Assembly (NCBI RefSeq): GCF_024029915.1
Contig: NZ_CP097478.1
Coordinates: 682,001-746,000 of the forward strand
Direction of reading: 5' to 3'
Length of the DNA stretch: 64,000 nt
Origin: Fructilactobacillus ixorae
GTDB taxonomy: Bacteria; Bacillota; Bacilli; Lactobacillales; Lactobacillaceae
Shown one piece after another: positions 62,060-64,000 of the stretch. Made by a program: the position numbers and the translations under genes. How positions within the stretch are numbered: the stretch's first letter is position 1; every line of letters starts with the position of its first letter. The notes beneath the pieces were generated by a model. The model did not search any database. It was not told the DNA's origin and worked only from the letters and a program-made list of their open reading frames with translations.

Positions 62060-64000
62060 TTACTTAATGATAGTTTCTTCGTAATCACCCTGCGGACAGA
62101 GCACCTGCCAGCCCGCGCGCACCTTCTTGTTAACCAAGAAGTGGTGACATTTCGGACAATCACGACCAATTGGCTTGTCCCAGGAGACAAAGTCACACTC
62201 TGGATAGCGGGAACAACCATAAAACGTCCGTTTTTTCTTGGTTTTTCGTTCAATCACTTGGCCCTTGTGACACTTCGGACAGGTAACCCCAATCTCTTTA
62301 ACGATTGTTTGCGTATTGCGACAGTCCGGGAACCGGGAGCAAGCAAAGAACTTCCCGTATTTACCCATCTTTTCGACCATCGGAGCGCCACAAATATCAC
62401 AGTTAAAGCCCGCTAAGGGTTCTTTAATCTGAACGGCTTCCATTTCTTTTTCGGCATGGGTCACCTCTTTAGAAAATGGTTGGTAGAAATCATTTACGAC
62501 CGCTACCCATTTCCGTTTGGCTTCTTCAATCTCATCCAGTTGCCCTTCAATGTCCGCTGTAAAGTCAACGTTCACGATGTCTGGGAAGTACTCTTCAATC
62601 AGTTTATTGACAATCTCACCCAGTTCCGTTGGCACGAATCGACGGGCTTCAAGCTTCACGTAGTACCGCTTTTGAATCGTCATCAACGTTGGAGCGTACG
62701 TAGATGGACGGCCCACTCCGTTTTCTTCCAACGTTTTAATGAGCGCTGCTTCAGTGTACCGTGCGGGTGGTTGCGTGAAGTGTTGATCCGGTTGGTTGCT
62801 AACCATCTGAACCGCATCACCAGTTTCTAAGCTTGGGAGGATGTTATCCTTTTCCTTCCCCGCGGCGTAAACCTTTAAGTACCCTTCAAACTTCAGCTTC
62901 GAGCCGTTTGCCCGATAACTAACCCCATTTTGGTCAATCGTGACCGTTTGGGTATCCACAACGGCCGGCGTCATCTGACTCGCTACAAAGCGACACCAAA
63001 TCAGATTATATAACTTATACTGATCTTTAGTTAAATACTTTTCAATGCTCTGCGGCGTCCGTAAGACCGAAGTCGGTCGAACCGCCTCATGGGCATCCTG
63101 TGCTCCTTCAGGTAATTTTCCCTTTTGCGGGTGATTTGCAGCATATTTCGCGCCATAATGTTCATGCAAAAAGGCTGCGGCTTCGTGCTTAGCTCCAGAA
63201 GAAATTCGCGTTGAATCGGTTCGCATGTAGGTAATTAACCCCTGGCTTCCTTCCTTACCAATGTTAATCCCTTCATAAAGTTGCTGGGCAGCCATCATCG
63301 TACGCCCCGTTCGAAACCGGAGTTTTTTATTTGCATCTTGTTGCAGCGTACTCGTCGTAAACGGCCGTGGAGGTTGCCGTTTCTTTTCCCGCTTTTTAAC
63401 GTCCGCAATGGTAAAATCAGCCTTTGGATCCAGTCGCTTTACAACGGACTGGACAGCTGCGTTATCCTTTAAGTTCGTTTTCTTGCCGTCTAATCCGTAA
63501 AAACTAGCCTTAAACTTAGAACGCCCCTTCTTAAAGACCGAATCAATCGTCCAGTATTCTTCTGGTTGGAATTTTTGGATGGCGCGTTCGCGCTGAATGA
63601 TAATCCAGAGTGCCACTGATTGAACTCGACCGGCACTCAAACCCTTCTTCACTTTTTTCCACAAAATTGGTGAGATTGAATAACCCACCAACCGGTCGAT
63701 GATTCGCCGGGCTTGTTGGGCGTTAATGAGGTTCATATCAATGGTCCGCGGGTGCTTAAAAGCATCCTTGACCGTTTCTTTAGTAATTTCGTTAAAGGTC
63801 ACCCGGTTATAGTCATTCACATCTAAATTTAGAATGTGAGCAACGTGCCAGGCAATCGCTTCTCCTTCCCGGTCCGGGTCAGAAGCCAGAAAAACTTCCT
63901 TTGCTTTTTTCGCTTCGGACTTGAGGCTTTTGATTGTCTCGCCCTTGCCTCGAATCGAAATGTATTCCGGGGTAAATTCATTTTCAATCTCAATTCCCAT
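62060..64000 (-). CDS. topA: DNA topoisomerase I, N-terminus outside the window
   Basis: TopA relaxes negative supercoils. The first visible codon is an internal Met; about 50 N-terminal residues, including part of the TOPRIM start, lie beyond 64000. The visible 646 residues hold the TOPRIM acidic cluster FLASDPDREGEAIAWH, the active-site Tyr in LITYMRTDSTRIS, and PAVVDTQTV. Three C-terminal zinc-finger-like segments follow: two complete four-Cys units (CDICGAP...CSRFPDC and CPKCHKG...CSRYPEC) and a third with only three Cys (ending LCPQGDYEE). Confidence 0.95.
   Translation of the reverse strand: MGIEIENEFTPEYISIRGKGETIKSLKSEAKKAKEVFLASDPDREGEAIAWHVAHILNLDVNDYNRVTFNEITKETVKDAFKHPRTIDMNLINAQQARRIIDRLVGYSISPILWKKVKKGLSAGRVQSVALWIIIQRERAIQKFQPEEYWTIDSVFKKGRSKFKASFYGLDGKKTNLKDNAAVQSVVKRLDPKADFTIADVKKREKKRQPPRPFTTSTLQQDANKKLRFRTGRTMMAAQQLYEGINIGKEGSQGLITYMRTDSTRISSGAKHEAAAFLHEHYGAKYAANHPQKGKLPEGAQDAHEAVRPTSVLRTPQSIEKYLTKDQYKLYNLIWCRFVASQMTPAVVDTQTVTIDQNGVSYRANGSKLKFEGYLKVYAAGKEKDNILPSLETGDAVQMVSNQPDQHFTQPPARYTEAALIKTLEENGVGRPSTYAPTLMTIQKRYYVKLEARRFVPTELGEIVNKLIEEYFPDIVNVDFTADIEGQLDEIEEAKRKWVAVVNDFYQPFSKEVTHAEKEMEAVQIKEPLAGFNCDICGAPMVEKMGKYGKFFACSRFPDCRNTQTIVKEIGVTCPKCHKGQVIERKTKKKRTFYGCSRYPECDFVSWDKPIGRDCPKCHHFLVNKKVRAGWQVLCPQGDYEETIIK

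Overview
The window looks like a chromosome segment of a member of the Lactobacillaceae. The evidence is a recG-plsX-acp-rnc-smc-ftsY-ylxM-ffh-rpsP-khpA-rimM-trmD-rplS chain, a complete lower mevalonate pathway, a type B RNase P RNA, dinG/dnaD/ponA/recU/gpsB in Firmicutes order, strong AGGAGG ribosome binding sites, extended -10 promoters (TGnTATAAT) and a T-box leader. I cannot name the species. Housekeeping genes are dense and often overlap or abut; the stretch at 41.6-42.7 kb is AT-rich and decayed.

Layout. 1-12.2 kb (+): DNA repair, lipid precursor, RNA processing, chromosome segregation, signal recognition particle and ribosome assembly genes. 12.4-13.8 kb (-): a C69 dipeptidase. 14.0-16.8 kb (+): glpK overlapping an rRNA m5C methyltransferase. 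16.8-20.9 kb (-): mvaK1-mvaD-mvaK2-fni, which turn mevalonate into IPP and DMAPP. 21.0-25.1 kb (+): dinG, ypmB-like, dnaD. 25.2-28.2 kb (-): recU-ponA. 28.3-31.97 kb (+): ypsA, gpsB, rnpB, a THUMP methyltransferase and an FAD oxidoreductase with no ordinary start codon. 32.4-38.4 kb (+): ebsA-lspA-rluD-pyrR followed by a carA-like/carB-like pair. 38.4-41.6 kb: rqcH (-), a MarR regulator and degV (+). 41.6-42.9 kb: decayed DNA with a broken HTH gene. 42.9-45.7 kb (-): hsdM-hsdS without hsdR. 46.0-51.7 kb (-): a T-box leader, a wrecked transporter copy, an intact amino acid ABC transporter, argG and argH. 51.8-64 kb: a methyltransferase, msrB-msrA, ppaC, parE-parC, plsY (+), an aldose epimerase, a XerC/XerD recombinase and topA (cut by the window end).

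Most striking is the carA/carB-like pair after pyrR. Both frames are intact and translationally coupled. The CarA-like protein has lost the whole glutaminase triad (Cys to Gly, His to Ser, Glu to Asp). The CarB-like protein is about 200 residues short, lacks part of the second ATP-grasp and the C-terminal allosteric domain, and has replaced key metal and nucleotide ligands. They look like retained pseudoenzymes rather than ordinary pseudogenes. Other oddities are an acyl carrier protein with Phe in place of the phosphopantetheine serine, an ACG where a start codon should be, an RNase H-like protein lacking one catalytic Asp, and a T-box that now reads through a dead gene copy into a transporter-argGH unit.
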